Made by a program: the position numbers and the translations under genes
The notes under the pieces: model-generated
The model's input: the letters and a program-made list of their open reading frames with translations, nothing else
What the model was told of the DNA's origin: nothing
The model's database searches: none
DNA from: JANSWP01 sp041941305
GTDB taxonomy: Bacteria; Bacteroidota; Bacteroidia; Chitinophagales; Saprospiraceae
Direction: 5' to 3'
Assembly: GCA_041941305.1 (NCBI GenBank)
Contig: JBGTQJ010000003.1
Location: forward strand, 186,001-250,000
DNA: 64,000 bases
Part shown: positions 7,890-16,569 of the stretch, piece by piece
Numbering within the stretch: position 1 is the stretch's first letter
Layout of the letters: every line of letters begins with the position of its first letter

Positions 7890-7898
7890 CGCCAAAAT

Positions 7899-8351
7899 AT
7901 GCAAAATATGCTAGCACAAATAAGGAAAAACATTACAGGCCTTATTGACTCTTTAAGTATTGAACAAATCAATCAAATACCCAAGGGTTTCAACAACAAT
8001 ATTATCTGGAATTTCGGTCATGTGATTGTGACCCAACAGCTATTGTGTTATAAGTTTTCCGGTAATCCAATACTTGTGGAAAATAACTTGGTTGAGCTAT
8101 TTAGAAAGGGAACCAGCCCTACCCTGTATTTTGATGCTGATTATTTGTCGATGTTAAAAGAATTATCAAATAGGACGCTTAGCCAGTTTTCAAAAGATTT
8201 GGAAAGTGGTCTATTTACAAATTATAACCCTTATCAAACCAGTTTTGGTGTGAAATTGAATACTATTCAGGATGCCATCACCTTCAATAATATTCATGAG
8301 GGAATGCATTTTGGTTACGTGTTGGCTCAAAGAAAAGCACTGATAGGATAA
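7899..8351 (+). CDS. DinB-like (DinB_2 / YfiT-type) putative metal-dependent protein
   Basis: The 150-residue protein is read from ATG 7899; the longer TTG form would begin inside the -7 box. It shows the four-helix DinB pattern: LAQIRKNITGLIDSLS, then NNIIWNFGHVIVTQQ with the first metal-type His, and near the C-terminus FNNIHEGMHFGYVLAQRKA with the HxxxH pair. The family includes thiol-transferases and damage-induced proteins, but this subgroup has no defined substrate. It is cytoplasmic by sequence. It stands alone, under a palindrome-bearing promoter, and is followed by an AraC regulator on the same strand. Confidence 0.82.
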   Translation: MQNMLAQIRKNITGLIDSLSIEQINQIPKGFNNNIIWNFGHVIVTQQLLCYKFSGNPILVENNLVELFRKGTSPTLYFDADYLSMLKELSNRTLSQFSKDLESGLFTNYNPYQTSFGVKLNTIQDAITFNNIHEGMHFGYVLAQRKALIG

Positions 8352-8426
8352 TGATGCCTAAGGAATACATTTGACTTTTTTGGGTTATTTTTTCATTTTG
8401 TTTGTCCCGAAATTGCAGGTAAAAAC

Positions 8427-9308
8427 ATGATACTGATTCCACAAAGATTGTTTGAAAACAAACAGGTGACGACCATTTTGAGAGACGGCAATGTCTGTAT
8501 CCTGAAAAAAGAATTGACTGAACCCGTCGTCAACCGGGAAGGCTATATTTCTAATCATGTGGTTTCCATTTTGCTGACAGGCGAACAGCAAATAACTACT
8601 TATGAGGATCAAGTGATAAAAGTGAATCCTGGTGAAGTGGTATTTATTCCCAGAGGTATGTATCATATCACGGATTTATTGCCAGGAAAGGGAAAGTTCG
8701 AAAGCCTGTTATTTTATTTCGATGATGCAATTATTCAGGAGTTTTTGTCCAATTCCAGAGTCACTGAAATCTCAAGAAAGGAAGTTCCTGATCATTTAAA
8801 GTTTGGAATTGTCCCATCATTAGAACTCTTTGCCCAGTCATTGATAAAAATTTACCAGGGGAATCAACTGAAAAACAAAAGTTTGCTCAGCCTCAAAATA
8901 TTGGAACTGATGTATTTACTCAATGGGCTCGCCGTGGAACAGCAATTTGCCAATTTTCTATTTCGACTCACCCTTCCTCAAAAACGCAACATCAAAACTT
9001 TTATGGAAAAGAATTTTGATAAGCCCTTAAAAATTGAGGATTATGCCTATTTAACTGGAAGAAGCCTTAGCACTTTCCGGCGAGACTTTAAATCCTATTA
9101 TGATATAACGCCACAGAAGTGGTTGAAAGAAAAGCGGATGGAAAAAGCTTTGACGATTCTTAACAACAGGGAAATCAGTGTTACAGAGCTTGCATTTGAA
9201 GTGGGTTATGAAAATATTTCCTATTTCATTAAAGAATTTAAAAATAGAGTAGGGCAGTCTCCAAAACAGTATATCCTCTCTCTGCACCGAAATCAGATTT
9301 CCAATTGA
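8427..9308 (+). CDS. AraC family transcriptional regulator with cupin-like sensor
   Basis: Of 293 residues, the first 140 or so form a cupin-like sensor (ISNHVVSILLTGEQQI, VNPGEVVFIPRGMYH, LLFYFDD). The last 100 form two AraC helix-turn-helix units (IEDYAYLTGRSLSTFRRDFK and VTELAFEVGYENISYFIKEF), ending in GQSPKQYI. The ligand cannot be told. It lies about 100 bases upstream of a beta-hydroxyacid dehydrogenase on the same strand, which is a plausible target. A possible weak promoter (TTTG at 8370-8373, TTTGTTTG at 8397-8404) precedes it. The regulator class is certain; its regulon is inference. Confidence 0.92.
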   Translation: MILIPQRLFENKQVTTILRDGNVCILKKELTEPVVNREGYISNHVVSILLTGEQQITTYEDQVIKVNPGEVVFIPRGMYHITDLLPGKGKFESLLFYFDDAIIQEFLSNSRVTEISRKEVPDHLKFGIVPSLELFAQSLIKIYQGNQLKNKSLLSLKILELMYLLNGLAVEQQFANFLFRLTLPQKRNIKTFMEKNFDKPLKIEDYAYLTGRSLSTFRRDFKSYYDITPQKWLKEKRMEKALTILNNREISVTELAFEVGYENISYFIKEFKNRVGQSPKQYILSLHRNQISN

Positions 9309-9405
9309 TTTTGACGCAAATCTTCTATTTCTGAATCTTTCCGGTTAGTTTTCGATAGTAATTCCCTTCACTTTTGTGCTTATCAATAATTAAAAACAAA
9401 TTACA

Positions 9406-10269
9406 ATGAAAATCACATTTTTGGGATTGGGAATTATGGGTAGTCGCATGGCTGCGAACCTTTTGAAAAACAATGTAGATGTAACGGTCTGGAATCGCTC
9501 TGAATCTTCGATGGAGCCATTAAAAACCTTAGGTGCAAAAACAGCAAATACAGCAAACGAGGCAGTATCAGAAGCAGCGATTGTTTTTAGCATGCTTTCT
9601 ACTCCAGAAGCGGTCGCTCAGGTTTTTTTTGGTGAAAAAGGTGCTTTAAAACATATGACCCAAAATGCCATTTGGGTAGATTGTTCAACAGTGAATCCCT
9701 CCTTTAGTATGAAAGCCAAGGCAGAAGCAGAAGCCCTGGGTATTCAATTTATTGATGCACCAGTTGCCGGAACCCTTCCACATGCTGAAAATGCAGAATT
9801 GGTCTTTTTTGTAGGTGCCAATGAACCTTTGTTAAAAAAGGTAAAACCATATATGGAAATGATGGGAAAGGAAGTGCTCCATATTGGCGAAACTGGAAAA
9901 GGAGCTTCCTTTAAAATGTTGGTGAATATCATGCTGGCTCAGTCTATGGTCATTTTTTCAGAAGCTGTTTTGCTGGGGGAAAAGATGGGCATTGCCAAAG
10001 ATTTTTTGCTGAACGTGATTCCAAATCTGGTAGTTGCTGCACCATTTACTAAGTTTAAATCGGATATGATCAAATCTGAGAATTATTCGGTTCAATTCCC
10101 TTTAGAATGGATGCACAAAGATTTACATTTGGCAGCTGTTACAGCGTATGAGCACAATCAACCTTTGTACCTGGCTAATTTGACAAAAGAGTTGTTTGCA
10201 GAAGCCAATCAGCATGGAATGGGCAGACTGGACTTTGCTTCTATTCATCAATATTTGGAGAGAAAATAA
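9406..10269 (+). CDS. NAD(P)-dependent beta-hydroxyacid dehydrogenase (HIBADH family)
   Basis: This 287-residue cytoplasmic oxidoreductase has the Rossmann motif GLGIMG (residues 7-12), the substrate-binding block DAPVAGT (118-124) and the catalytic Lys in GKGASFKMLVN (K170). NRS after the second strand (residues 30-32) is typical of NADPH-preferring glyoxylate/succinic-semialdehyde reductases of this family, so that activity is as likely as 3-hydroxyisobutyrate dehydrogenase. The gene is flanked by two AraC-type regulators, which suggests inducible metabolism of a small acid or aldehyde. The family is firm; the substrate is not determined by what I can see. Confidence 0.9.
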   Translation: MKITFLGLGIMGSRMAANLLKNNVDVTVWNRSESSMEPLKTLGAKTANTANEAVSEAAIVFSMLSTPEAVAQVFFGEKGALKHMTQNAIWVDCSTVNPSFSMKAKAEAEALGIQFIDAPVAGTLPHAENAELVFFVGANEPLLKKVKPYMEMMGKEVLHIGETGKGASFKMLVNIMLAQSMVIFSEAVLLGEKMGIAKDFLLNVIPNLVVAAPFTKFKSDMIKSENYSVQFPLEWMHKDLHLAAVTAYEHNQPLYLANLTKELFAEANQHGMGRLDFASIHQYLERK

Positions 10270-10342
10270 ATTTGGCAAAACCCTTGTGAATAATTTTTGT
10301 TGAACTGGGAATTCAAATTCCCGAACTGCTATCTCCCAGACT

Positions 10343-11518
10343 ATGCTTTTTGAATTCAATATATACAGCACCTTGTTATTGGTTGCTTTTCTGCAAGGAA
10401 TCATCTTTGCTATTATTCTCTATAAAAGAGGAAAAAAACAGGATCGACTTTCTGATCAATTGCTTGCTATTATTTTATTGCTGTGCTGTTTATACATTGC
10501 TCAATATATGTTGGGATTTGGGGGTTGGTATGATAGTCGTGATTGGCATTCGACATTTATGTTCTATTTCCCTTTTCATGTGTTACTGCTGATTGCTCCG
10601 CTTATCTATTTTTATTTCAGAAGTTTGACGAATCTGGAATTTCGATTTAGAAAGAAAGATGCCTGGCACTTTGGACCAGGTGCCTTATTGATAATGCTTT
10701 ATCTAATTATATTTTTAAAAGATGTTTTATTGGAAAATGGGATTCATACTAATCCCTTTCCACTCCATTTTGAAACCCAGGGCTATTGGTCTGCTTTCCG
10801 CCAAAATCATATTCCGACCGTAGAAATAGGGTGTATCGCTACTATGATTTATACCATTTGGACCATTATCGTTTATAGAAAATACCGAAAATATATCAAT
10901 AACAATTTTTCGGAAACCACAGCGATAGAATTCAACTGGATAAAATGGTTATTGTATGCTGTTGTGTTTGGGTTTGCAATTAATTTTATTGTCAATACCC
11001 TGGGTCAAATGTTCTCCTTTGATTACAAAGCATATTGGGCATCTTATTTCGCCTTAGCGGTTATGATTTATTTTCTGTCAATTCAAGGTTTTATTTCTGT
11101 TCAGAAATTGAGCAAACCCCTGTTGTTTGTCCCTGAAGTTCAGGAACCTGTTAAAACAGATTTGAATAATATTGAGCAATGGAAAAATAAGTTGGATTTT
11201 GTGATAACAAATGAGAGACCCTACCTGAGACCAGATCTAACCTTAAATGAGTTGGCTCGTTTGGTTGATACAAATACCTCCATTATTTCAAAAGTTATTA
11301 ATACTGGATATCAGCAAAACTTCAATGATTTTATCAACCGACTTCGAATTGAAGCAGTGATTGCAAAAATGCAAACACATGAACTGCAAAGATTTACCTT
11401 AATGAGTATTGCTTTTGATTGTGGCTTCAACTCCAAGGCCACCTTTAATCGAGCCTTCCATAAATTTAAGGGTTGTTCTCCCAGTGAATACTTAAAACAA
11501 CAACATATTGTTAAATGA
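10343..11518 (+). CDS. Membrane-bound AraC-type regulator (multi-TM sensor plus HTH)
   Basis: The 391-residue protein has about seven hydrophobic helices in the first 260 residues (for example LLLVAFLQGIIFAIIL, LLAIILLLCCLYIAQ, MIYFLSIQGFISV). A cytoplasmic AraC domain follows (LTLNELARLVDTNTSIISKV; MSIAFDCGFNSKATFNRAFH; GCSPSEYL). This one-component membrane sensor layout is widespread in Bacteroidota, where signal perception and DNA binding are in one chain. The signal is unknown. It lies 73 bases downstream of the dehydrogenase and may be co-transcribed. The gene ends about 140 bases before an S41 peptidase. Confidence 0.9.
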   Translation: MLFEFNIYSTLLLVAFLQGIIFAIILYKRGKKQDRLSDQLLAIILLLCCLYIAQYMLGFGGWYDSRDWHSTFMFYFPFHVLLLIAPLIYFYFRSLTNLEFRFRKKDAWHFGPGALLIMLYLIIFLKDVLLENGIHTNPFPLHFETQGYWSAFRQNHIPTVEIGCIATMIYTIWTIIVYRKYRKYINNNFSETTAIEFNWIKWLLYAVVFGFAINFIVNTLGQMFSFDYKAYWASYFALAVMIYFLSIQGFISVQKLSKPLLFVPEVQEPVKTDLNNIEQWKNKLDFVITNERPYLRPDLTLNELARLVDTNTSIISKVINTGYQQNFNDFINRLRIEAVIAKMQTHELQRFTLMSIAFDCGFNSKATFNRAFHKFKGCSPSEYLKQQHIVK

Positions 11519-11658
11519 TTGGAAAACAAAAAATGCTTTCAGGGAAATTGTATAACGTAGATCAAATTATCATCTGATACGTCTCAAATCATCATTTGCA
11601 ACCTTAGCTATGCTTTTCTGAGTCATTTTTGCACCATCAAATCACCAAAAAAAAAAGC

Positions 11659-13182
11659 ATGATGACTCAGTATCTTTCACAAATCAATTCTATTGCGCTC
11701 AATCTGGTTTTTCTTATCTCAGTTAGTTGTTCCTCTATTCTTTATGCTCAAGAGGATCTTCCGGTTTTTTCTCCTGAAGAACTTGAAGCAGATTTCCAAA
11801 TTCTTAAGAAAGCATATAAAAGCCTACACCCAGGTTTATATAGATACGAATCTGAATCGATTATAGGCAATCATTTTGATGACCTGGAGTGTCAAATTCA
11901 AACCAATCGAAATTTGGCAGAAACCTTTCTGCTCTTTTCAAAATTTTTGGCAAAAATTAAATGCGGACATACTTATACTAATTACTGGAATCAATCTTCT
12001 TTGGTAAAAAAACTGTTGTTTAACCAAGAGAATAAAGTTCCCTTTACTTTTAAGTTGGTGGACAATCGAATGGTGATTACCAAGAATGCATCAGGAAATG
12101 ATGCTTTAAACCCTGGGGTGGAAGTTATATCTATAAATGGCTATTCTGTTTCCAATATTATAGATAGCTTGAAATTGGTTATCAAAAAGGATGGGACCAA
12201 TGAAGGACAACAGCTTTACGACATGCAGCTGACTGGGATCGGTAAATATGAGTCTTTTGATATCTATTTTCCCCTGTTTTTTCCTCCGAGTGATGGACAA
12301 TTTGAAATCACCCTACAGGATTTCGAAATCAAAACACCAAAAACGATTATTGTAAATGGTATCAGTCGAGCAAGGAGATTTGAAAGACTCGAAAAGCGTT
12401 ATGGTAAGCAAATTGAAAGCTATGATGACTTGTGGAATTTTAAAATTCTAAATTCCAAAACAGCTTACCTTCATTTGGGCACTTTTGTGACCTGGAAAAT
12501 GGAACTCGATTGGAAGCAATTTCTCAAGGAGGCATTTGAAACAATCGAAAAAGCAAGCATCCCTAATCTAATTTTGGATATTCGTGGAAATGGAGGTGGT
12601 ATGAACGAGGTGAATGATGAATTGATGAAATATTTGGTAAAAGAGCCTATTCAACTTTCTGGCACAAAATCATTAATTGCCTATGAGAAAATCCCTCATG
12701 AGTTGGATGCTTATCTCTCCACATGGGACAATTCTTTTAAAGACATATCTGGCAAAGTCAAAGCATATGGAGATGGATTCTTTATCCGTAAAAACACCTC
12801 CTTTGAAGGGAAAAAATTATCATCTACCAAAAAAAGATATCTTGGTAAAACCTGGCTGCTTGTTGATGCTGCTAATAGTTCCGCTACCTTTTTTCTCGCC
12901 AAAATTTGTAAGGAGCACCGCTTAGCAACTTTGGTTGGGGAAACGACTGGTGGCAACTTAAAGGGCACCACGGGAGGGCAACTGTTTTTTCTCAATTTGC
13001 CAAATTCCAAAATAGAAATGGATATTCCTTTGATTGCAGACTATCCTTTGACTGAGCAGCCTGACAAGGGACTTGAGCCGGATATTATGGTCAAAACAAG
13101 TATAGAACATATCGCAAATGGTGTAGACACTCAATTAGAAGAAGTTTTGAAAATGATATTAAATGAGGGTGATGCCAATTAG
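11659..13182 (+). CDS. S41 family peptidase (C-terminal processing protease-like), exported
   Basis: Read from ATG 11659 (507 residues), the protein starts with a signal peptide ending near ILYAQ; the TTG at 11629 adds ten unlikely residues. The S41 core begins at TAYLHLGTF and LILDIRGNGGGMNEV. The catalytic Ser is in LVDAANSSATFFLAK (about residue 408), followed by TLVGETTGGNLKGTTGG, which holds the candidate general-base Lys. A PDZ-like segment (NPGVEVISINGYSV) precedes the core. It should act in the periplasm or at the cell surface. No substrate is evident. It stands downstream of the membrane AraC regulator, which may or may not control it. Confidence 0.88.
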   Translation: MMTQYLSQINSIALNLVFLISVSCSSILYAQEDLPVFSPEELEADFQILKKAYKSLHPGLYRYESESIIGNHFDDLECQIQTNRNLAETFLLFSKFLAKIKCGHTYTNYWNQSSLVKKLLFNQENKVPFTFKLVDNRMVITKNASGNDALNPGVEVISINGYSVSNIIDSLKLVIKKDGTNEGQQLYDMQLTGIGKYESFDIYFPLFFPPSDGQFEITLQDFEIKTPKTIIVNGISRARRFERLEKRYGKQIESYDDLWNFKILNSKTAYLHLGTFVTWKMELDWKQFLKEAFETIEKASIPNLILDIRGNGGGMNEVNDELMKYLVKEPIQLSGTKSLIAYEKIPHELDAYLSTWDNSFKDISGKVKAYGDGFFIRKNTSFEGKKLSSTKKRYLGKTWLLVDAANSSATFFLAKICKEHRLATLVGETTGGNLKGTTGGQLFFLNLPNSKIEMDIPLIADYPLTEQPDKGLEPDIMVKTSIEHIANGVDTQLEEVLKMILNEGDAN

Positions 13183-13360
13183 TGATTAATCTTCCATTGG
13201 TTTTCTACATTCAAAATGAAAATTTGTTCTCTCTCCCTCAATCATGGAAATTTAAACAAGCTCTAAAAGGAATACTGGCTGCTGGTTTTTTCCGATAACA
13301 CAGGGCAATGCCCAGAGTCCAGCGACAAGAAAACATTCTTTTCTATAAAAATCAACCGAT

Positions 13361-13528
13361 ATGAAAAACAACATTCTAATTCTTGTAAGCTTAATCTTTT
13401 GCACTATTATACAAGCTCAGATCAAAGGAAATGGTCAGATAATATCCAAGACTTTTGATCTCAGGGAATTCTTAACTATTGAAGTCAATTTTCCTATTGA
13501 AGCAGAAATCGATGTATCAGGAACTTAA
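13361..13528 (+). pseudogene. Remnant of a DUF2807 (head-GIN) exported protein
   Basis: This 55-codon frame starts ATG at 13361 with a clear signal peptide (MKNNILILVSLIFCTIIQAQ). It continues IKGNGQIISKTFDLREF, which matches the usual N-terminus of DUF2807 'putative auto-transporter adhesin' proteins (a KGNGKV-type motif followed by a hydrophobic strand). It stops at TAA 13526-13528. Real family members are about 200-250 residues. The frame stays open after the stop and merges into the 5' region of the esterase gene, so the body was probably deleted. A short expressed peptide cannot be excluded. Confidence 0.5.
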
Positions 13529-13621
13529 AATGAAGTAATCATAGGATGTTTGACCACTTTCGATTCAAAATCTTGTCTATTTTTGAATGAAAATGAATAT
13601 TTCAATCAAATCACCCTACCA

Positions 13622-14806
13622 ATGTATTACAGAAAGCTGAACATCCTTTTTATTTTGTTTTGTTTATGGCATCCTCTATTCTCACAAATTACCGCATATT
13701 CTTTTGATGAATTATTAAGTCAGCTTCAAGCTCTTGAAGTACCCGAGCAAAATGAAGCCATTGAAAACTTTCTTAAGGAAAAAGCGCAGACTCCAATAAT
13801 TGAGGAGAATCAAGTCATCTTTTTGGCCAAAGGTGATTTACAACATGCACCCAGAATTATGGCAGACTTTAATGGGTTTTTGAATTCCAGATACGTAGAA
13901 AACCCTGAAGCCTGGGAAATGAGCCCTATCGGCAATACGAATTGGTATTTCTTTAAAAAGGAACTGAAGTCAGATGCTATAATCAATTACAGGTTTCAGC
14001 TGGGAGATAAAATCATGACAGATCCTTTAAACCCCCAGGCACGATTTAGTTTTGGGACTTTATTCTCAGTTGTTCATATGGCCGATTTCAAAATACCAAG
14101 CGAAACCGTGCTCGATTTTTCTATCCCAAGAGGCAAGGTACACTACGATTCGATAAGCAGTTCTATTTTTGGAAAAACCCGGCAAATTCAGGTGTATTTA
14201 CCTTTTGGTTATGAATCCTTATCAGACTTACCGACCCTATACCTGCACGATGGATTGTATTATATTGATAATGCCAAGATTCCTCAGATATTGGATAAGC
14301 TTATAGCACAACAACAAATCCAGCCGCTTATTGCTGTTTTTGACAATCCTTTTATTAGAGGTAAAGAATACCGGGGAGATGATGCATATAGCATTTATTT
14401 GAAGGACGAATTGATACCTTTTATTGAAAACCAGTTTAGAACTTCTACACTAAAGGAAAACCGTGCTGTTATTGGTGGTTCAAGAGGAGGGATGTCTGCG
14501 TTATACGTCTCTTATGGATTGGATTTATTTTCAAAATGTGGAGCATTCTCTCCAGCCATACACCCCAAGACGGTTGAAGAATTTACAAGTGAACTGAAAT
14601 CAAAAGATTTTCAACCCAATACCATATTCATTTCAGGTGCTTTATATGACCATATTTGGTATAAGGATGCATTGGAATTAAAGACAATCTTTGAAAACCA
14701 AAATTTGGAATTCCATTACTTAGAGCAATCTACTGGTCACAATATTCCGGCTTGGAGGACGCTGGTTGACGAAATGTTAATGGCATTTTTTCCATTCAGG
14801 AATTAA
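13622..14806 (+). CDS. Putative exported esterase (alpha/beta hydrolase, Fes/enterochelin-esterase-like)
   Basis: Read from ATG 13622 (394 residues), the protein starts with a signal peptide MYYRKLNILFILFC...FSQ; the upstream TTG at 13550 is rejected. Residues about 70-170 look like an early-set/CBM48-like domain (VIFLAKGDLQHAPRIMADFNG). The esterase domain follows, with RQIQVYLPFGYESL, the nucleophile elbow VIGGSRGGMSAL (Ser), and a C-terminal TGHNIPAWR with the catalytic His. This domain order is shared by enterochelin and feruloyl esterases, so the substrate could be a siderophore or a carbohydrate ester. It is probably periplasmic or secreted. It is convergent with the photolyase operon and preceded by the DUF2807 remnant. 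Confidence 0.85.
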   Translation: MYYRKLNILFILFCLWHPLFSQITAYSFDELLSQLQALEVPEQNEAIENFLKEKAQTPIIEENQVIFLAKGDLQHAPRIMADFNGFLNSRYVENPEAWEMSPIGNTNWYFFKKELKSDAIINYRFQLGDKIMTDPLNPQARFSFGTLFSVVHMADFKIPSETVLDFSIPRGKVHYDSISSSIFGKTRQIQVYLPFGYESLSDLPTLYLHDGLYYIDNAKIPQILDKLIAQQQIQPLIAVFDNPFIRGKEYRGDDAYSIYLKDELIPFIENQFRTSTLKENRAVIGGSRGGMSALYVSYGLDLFSKCGAFSPAIHPKTVEEFTSELKSKDFQPNTIFISGALYDHIWYKDALELKTIFENQNLEFHYLEQSTGHNIPAWRTLVDEMLMAFFPFRN

Positions 14807-14886
14807 AATATGCTCTTTGTTCCATCTCTTGCCAAATAGAGTGAGGTTAATGGATTTAATTATTTTACTACTCTGTTGCATAAGCT

Positions 14887-16419
14887 TTACAATAACTCAA
14901 TATTTTCTAAATAGCTATTGGCATTATCCATGATTTCTAATTTTTGTTGGTTGTCCATTTTATCCCATACCCGATACATCATACTTATTCGCGGATTTTT
15001 TTCCAGTTTTTCCCGATGTAATTCATAGAAACGCCAGTAAAGGCTGTTGAATGGACATGCTCGTTCACCGGTTTTCTTCTTTTTATCATAATAACAGTTT
15101 TTGCAATACTGACTCATTTTGTCGATGTAATTAGCAGAAGAAACATAGGGTTTGGTGCCTACAATTCCCCCATCGGCAAACTGACTCATTCCCCGGGTAT
15201 TGGTAATTTCAACCCATTCGATAGCATCCATATAAATTCCTAGGTACCAGGAATCTACTTCATCAGGGTGAATACCAGCGAGCAAGGAAAAATTGCCAGT
15301 AAGCATCAGGCGCTGTATATGATGCGCATAAGCATAGTCCAGTGATTGTTTAATGGTATGTTGAAGGCAATGCATTTTAGTTTTTCCATCCCAAAACCAG
15401 GAAGGCAGTTTTCTTTGGTGATTGAAATAATTAAGCTTGGCATATTCAGGCATTTTTGCCCAATAAATGCCTCTCATGTATTCCCTCCAGCCAATGATTT
15501 GGCGCACAAATCCTTCAATTTGAGCAATATTGATATCTTCTTGGTTTTTTTCCCAATGTTTGATGGCTTTTGCTACCACTTCCATTGGACCAATCATTTT
15601 GGAATTAAGAGAAAAAGAAATTCTGGAATGATATAAAGCCCAAAATTTGGGGCTCATGGCATCCTGAAAACTGCCAAAGTATTGTAGGCAGTTTTCAAGG
15701 AAAAAATCTAGTAATTGAAGCGATTCTTCCCTCGAAGTTGGCCAGAGAAAACTTTTGGTATTCAGGTTGCCAATCGTGTTGATACCTTGCTCGGTAAGTA
15801 AAGCTTCAATCTCAGTAACATCTTTTTCAAAGGTCAGGGGAGTTGGAGGTACATGCCCTTTAGGCAACTTTTTGCGGTTTTGGGCATCGTAATTCCATTT
15901 TCCGGTTAAAGGTTGATCCCCATCCATCAGAATTCCATATTTCCGACGCATATAGCGGTAGAAGGATTCCATCAGATAGTTTTTCTTGCCTTTAAAAAAA
16001 CGAGTTAATTCATCCCTCTTACTCAGAAAATGCTCGGTATCATATGATTTGAAAGAAATAGGAAGCAGCTCACAAAACTTGGATAATTGCTGGTCAAGGC
16101 GGTATTCATCTGGTAATTGATATTCAAAATGCTGAATGTTTTTTTCGTGAATTAATAAGTTCAGATTCTCAACTAAATCCTGACGATTCTCTACCGCATC
16201 CAGATGGAAATATACTATCTGATGTCCTTGATTTTTCAGGTGTTGCGCAAAATGGCGCATGGCAGAAAAGAACCCAGTCACTTTTTGAATATGGTGTCGA
16301 ACATAATCTGTTTCTTGTCGCATTTCAAACATACAGTAGCATATTTCTGGATTTTGTTGATCAAACCAGGAGTGCTGGAGGTTTAGTTGGTCACCCAGAA
16401 TAAGTCTAAGAACTTTCAT
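14887..16419 (-). CDS. FeS-type bacterial cryptochrome/photolyase (FeS-BCP, PhrB-like)
   Basis: The 510-residue protein opens with MKVLRLILGDQLNLQHSWF, the N-terminal signature of the FeS-BCP clade of cryptochrome/photolyases. Four cysteines that would bind the [4Fe-4S] cluster are visible: C351 (MHCLQH), C439 and C442 (YCKNCYY) and C455 (ACPFN). Their spacing equals that known for Agrobacterium PhrB. A FAD-binding half with WREYMRG, TGNFSLL and MDAIEWVEITNTRGM is intact. Family members repair (6-4) photoproducts. The start ATG overlaps the stop of the DUF2256 gene by four bases (ATGA), showing translational coupling in an operon with a flavin reductase. Confidence 0.94.
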   Translation of the reverse strand: MKVLRLILGDQLNLQHSWFDQQNPEICYCMFEMRQETDYVRHHIQKVTGFFSAMRHFAQHLKNQGHQIVYFHLDAVENRQDLVENLNLLIHEKNIQHFEYQLPDEYRLDQQLSKFCELLPISFKSYDTEHFLSKRDELTRFFKGKKNYLMESFYRYMRRKYGILMDGDQPLTGKWNYDAQNRKKLPKGHVPPTPLTFEKDVTEIEALLTEQGINTIGNLNTKSFLWPTSREESLQLLDFFLENCLQYFGSFQDAMSPKFWALYHSRISFSLNSKMIGPMEVVAKAIKHWEKNQEDINIAQIEGFVRQIIGWREYMRGIYWAKMPEYAKLNYFNHQRKLPSWFWDGKTKMHCLQHTIKQSLDYAYAHHIQRLMLTGNFSLLAGIHPDEVDSWYLGIYMDAIEWVEITNTRGMSQFADGGIVGTKPYVSSANYIDKMSQYCKNCYYDKKKKTGERACPFNSLYWRFYELHREKLEKNPRISMMYRVWDKMDNQQKLEIMDNANSYLENIELL

Positions 16420-16565
16420 TGTTGATCATAATTTTTAGAGGGGGATTTTCTACATTTAGTACTACAATACTTTACTTCTGTCCAGCATTTTTTCCATTTC
16501 TTTCTCCAGGTAAAAGGACGTTCACATACAGGACATATTTTCTCGGGGAGGTTTTGTTTTTTCAT
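16416..16565 (-). CDS. DUF2256 small zinc-ribbon-like protein
   Basis: I start this gene at ATG 16565 (49 residues). The longer frame to 16649 is the antisense-like overlap with the flavin reductase. The sequence KICPVCERPFTWRKKW...VKYCSTKCR is the complete DUF2256 pattern, with Cys at 11, 14, 34 and 38 forming a likely zinc ribbon and an extra Cys at 27. It is very basic and aromatic, which would suit nucleic-acid or protein contact. It begins four bases after the flavin reductase stop and overlaps the photolyase start by ATGA. No function is known for the family. Its conserved position with photolyase genes, from general knowledge, points to a role in photolyase maturation or light-damage response, which is inference. 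Confidence 0.9.
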   Translation of the reverse strand: MKKQNLPEKICPVCERPFTWRKKWKKCWTEVKYCSTKCRKSPSKNYDQQ

Positions 16566-16569
16566 ATAG

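Larger units (their letters stand above)
7314..7898. other. Gene-free spacer with degenerate repeats
   Basis: I find no convincing gene here. A + strand frame is open over 7288-7749, but it begins in the thioredoxin gene's antisense, and its translation is irregular. The DNA holds a GGAAGGAG/CTCCTT-rich imperfect palindrome around 7465-7535, and a block at 7592-7613 that recurs inverted near 32287-32309. Its right end carries the 7841-7881 palindrome and promoter of the DinB-like gene. Confidence 0.6.
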
